Origin: Bacteroidota bacterium
GTDB lineage: Bacteria > Bacteroidota > Bacteroidia > Bacteroidales > UBA10428
Assembly: GCA_024640925.1 (NCBI GenBank)
Contig: JAHEEB010000179.1
Location: 1-7,509 of the forward strand
Length of the DNA stretch: 7,509 nucleotides
Reading direction: 5' to 3'
Made by a program: the position numbers and the translations under genes. Numbering within the stretch: position 1 is the stretch's first letter; every line of letters begins with the position of its first letter. The notes under the pieces are model-generated. The model was not told the origin of the DNA. It did no database searches and saw only the letters and a program-made list of their open reading frames with translations. This document shows, in pieces, positions 5,701 through 7,509 of this stretch.

Positions 5701-7509
5701 ATGCCCAAACGTAACGACATCAAAAAAGTAATTATTATTGGTTCAGGTCCCATTATTATTGGCCAGGCTTGTGAATTTGATTATTCTGGTACACAGGCTT
5801 GCAAAGCATTGCGTTCATTAGGTTATAAAATTGTGTTGGTGAACTCGAACCCGGCAACAATTATGACCGATCCAGGAACAGCAGATGTAACCTATATCGA
5901 GCCGTTGAACGAATATGCACTTACAGAGATAATTAAGAAGGAACGACCTGATGCATTGCTCCCTAACCTGGGAGGACAAACCGCATTAAACCTTTCGTCA
6001 TTGTTGGCAAAAAAGGGCATACTGGATAAGTATGGTGTAAAAGTAATTGGGGTAAATATCGATGCTATTGAGCGCGGTGAAGATCGTGTTGCATTTAAAG
6101 AAACCATGAATAAACTGGGCATTGAAATGCCCAAAAGCACAGCAGTAAATACAGTTGAAGATGCCGAAAAGATTGCCGAAGAATTAGGATATCCTGTAGT
6201 TATAAGGCCTGCATATACAATGGGAGGCACAGGTGGCGGATTGGTATATAATGTAGAAGAATTGCGAACAATTGCGAGCCGTGGTCTTTCTGCCAGTATA
6301 GTTAACCAGGTACTTGTTGAAGAATCAGTTCTGGGTTGGGAAGAGCTGGAACTGGAAGTAGTCAGGGATTCAAAAAACCAGATGATCACTGTTTGTTTTA
6401 TTGAAAATGTTGATGCAATGGGCGTTCATACTGGTGATTCGTATTGCACTGCGCCTATGCTTACTATCAGCATGGAACTTCAGAACCGCTTGCAAAAATA
6501 TTCTTATTCAATAGTCGAAGCAATCGAAGTCATTGGAGGTACTAACGTACAGTTTGCACATGATCCTAAAACAGACAGGGTTGTAGTTATAGAAATTAAT
6601 CCACGTACATCTCGTTCTTCAGCTTTGGCTTCTAAGGCAACCGGATTTCCAATTGCATTTATATCCTCTCTTCTTGCTGGAGGTATTACACTTGACGAAA
6701 TTCCATATTGGCGCGATGGTTCTCTTGAAAAATATACTCCTTCGGGAGATTATGTTGTGGTAAAGTTTCCCCGTTGGGCATTTGAAAAATTCGATGGCCT
6801 TGTAGACAAGCTTGGCACACAAATGCAGGCTGTTGGTGAGGTTATGAGTATTGGAAAAAATTTCAAGGAAGCCCTGCAAAAAGCTATTCGCTCCCTGGAA
6901 ATTGGAAGATATGGATTAGGGTTTGCGAAAGATTTTAATAAAAAATCGCTGGATGAGCTGATGGTTATGCTTGGACATGCATCAAGTGAACGCCAGTTTA
7001 TTCTGTACGAAGCTATACGAAAAGGCGCTGATATTGATGAACTATCCGAAAAAACTCATATTAAGAAGTGGTTTATTTCCCAGATGAAGGAATTAGTAGA
7101 ACTGGAAGAAAAAATACTGTGTTATAAGGGCAAATCATTGCCAGACTCTATACTTCTTCAGGCTAAAAAAGATGGATTTGCTGATAAGTATATCTCAATA
7201 TTGCTTGGAGTGCCTGAAAAATCGATTCGGGAAAAGCGCATTATGCTTGGCCTTTCTGAGGCATGGGAATCAGTACCTGTAAGTGGTGTTGAAAATGCAG
7301 CATATTATTTTTCAACATATAATGCACCAGATAAAGTTCAGGTTAGCAACCGTAAAAAGATTATGGTGCTTGGGGGCGGTCCAAACCGTATAGGGCAGGG
7401 GATAGAGTTCGATTATTGTTGTGTACATGCTGCTTTTGCTCTTCGTAAGGCTGGTTATGAGTCCATTATGATAAACTGCAATCCCGAAACAGTTTCGACA
7501 GACTATGAT
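5701..7509 (+). CDS. carB: Carbamoyl phosphate synthetase large subunit (partial, C terminus off window)
   Basis: The first 603 residues of a protein normally near 1070, open to the window edge. It makes carbamoyl phosphate from glutamine-derived ammonia, bicarbonate and two ATP for arginine and pyrimidine synthesis, in the cytoplasm with CarA. The first synthetase half is clear: GSGPIIIGQACEFDYSG (14-30), VNSNPATIMTDPG (43-55), LPNLGGQTALN (87-97), RPAYTMGGTGGG in the ATP-grasp domain, and EINPRTSRSSALASKATGFP. The oligomerisation domain spans about 400-550. The second half begins at about 551 with KIMVLGGGPNRIGQG, repeating the first half as in all CarB proteins. The start MPKRND matches the family N terminus. 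No carA is visible in the window. The protein looks intact as far as it goes, with no sign of transfer; it marks the conserved flank of the hgc locus. Confidence 0.96.
   Translation, partial: MPKRNDIKKVIIIGSGPIIIGQACEFDYSGTQACKALRSLGYKIVLVNSNPATIMTDPGTADVTYIEPLNEYALTEIIKKERPDALLPNLGGQTALNLSSLLAKKGILDKYGVKVIGVNIDAIERGEDRVAFKETMNKLGIEMPKSTAVNTVEDAEKIAEELGYPVVIRPAYTMGGTGGGLVYNVEELRTIASRGLSASIVNQVLVEESVLGWEELELEVVRDSKNQMITVCFIENVDAMGVHTGDSYCTAPMLTISMELQNRLQKYSYSIVEAIEVIGGTNVQFAHDPKTDRVVVIEINPRTSRSSALASKATGFPIAFISSLLAGGITLDEIPYWRDGSLEKYTPSGDYVVVKFPRWAFEKFDGLVDKLGTQMQAVGEVMSIGKNFKEALQKAIRSLEIGRYGLGFAKDFNKKSLDELMVMLGHASSERQFILYEAIRKGADIDELSEKTHIKKWFISQMKELVELEEKILCYKGKSLPDSILLQAKKDGFADKYISILLGVPEKSIREKRIMLGLSEAWESVPVSGVENAAYYFSTYNAPDKVQVSNRKKIMVLGGGPNRIGQGIEFDYCCVHAAFALRKAGYESIMINCNPETVSTDYD

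Noticed and set aside
5892..6389. 165-residue minus-strand reading frame
   Set aside because: It is antisense to the conserved ATP-grasp region of carB and is Ser/Thr-rich, as expected for a shadow frame.

Overview
The window is AT-rich chromosomal DNA, most likely from an anaerobic member of the Bacteroidota. I infer this from the style of the CarB and Crp/Fnr proteins, the near absence of Shine-Dalgarno sequences before starts, and a match to the Bacteroidota -7 promoter element (TAnnTTTG). No rRNA, tRNA or taxonomic marker other than carB is present, so the placement is an inference.

The centrepiece is a four-gene minus-strand operon (5378 to 2285): an ArsR-family repressor, a fusion of a DGC putative zinc-binding domain with a SAM-dependent methyltransferase, HgcA and HgcB. 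HgcA and HgcB are the corrinoid membrane protein and the partner ferredoxin that convert Hg(II) to methylmercury. HgcA has an intact cap-helix motif NVWCAAGK with Cys94, followed by about five membrane helices. HgcB has two CxxCxxCxxxC clusters, a GCGC motif and a C-terminal CCC. A perfect 7-4-7 inverted repeat just upstream of arsR is a strong candidate for its own operator. The organism is therefore a predicted mercury methylator, with an arsenic/metal-type regulator and an unusual methyltransferase fusion in the operon.

To the left, converging on hgcB, lies a plus-strand pair (1167-2269) encoding a Crp/Fnr-family regulator and a cysteine-rich Rrf2-family regulator, only 2 bp apart. Diverging from this pair is a minus-strand pair (1019 to the left edge): an ABC-type ATPase with no permease, then a cut-off P-loop GTPase-like protein with a CPDHC motif resembling the HypB/CobW metallochaperone GTPases. 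The 147-bp divergent intergenic region holds a perfect palindrome next to a -7 promoter match.

To the right, after a 322-bp intergenic region holding several inverted repeats, is carB, the large subunit of carbamoyl phosphate synthetase. It is complete at its N terminus and cut off by the window edge after 603 codons. This is a core housekeeping gene flanking the accessory hgc locus.
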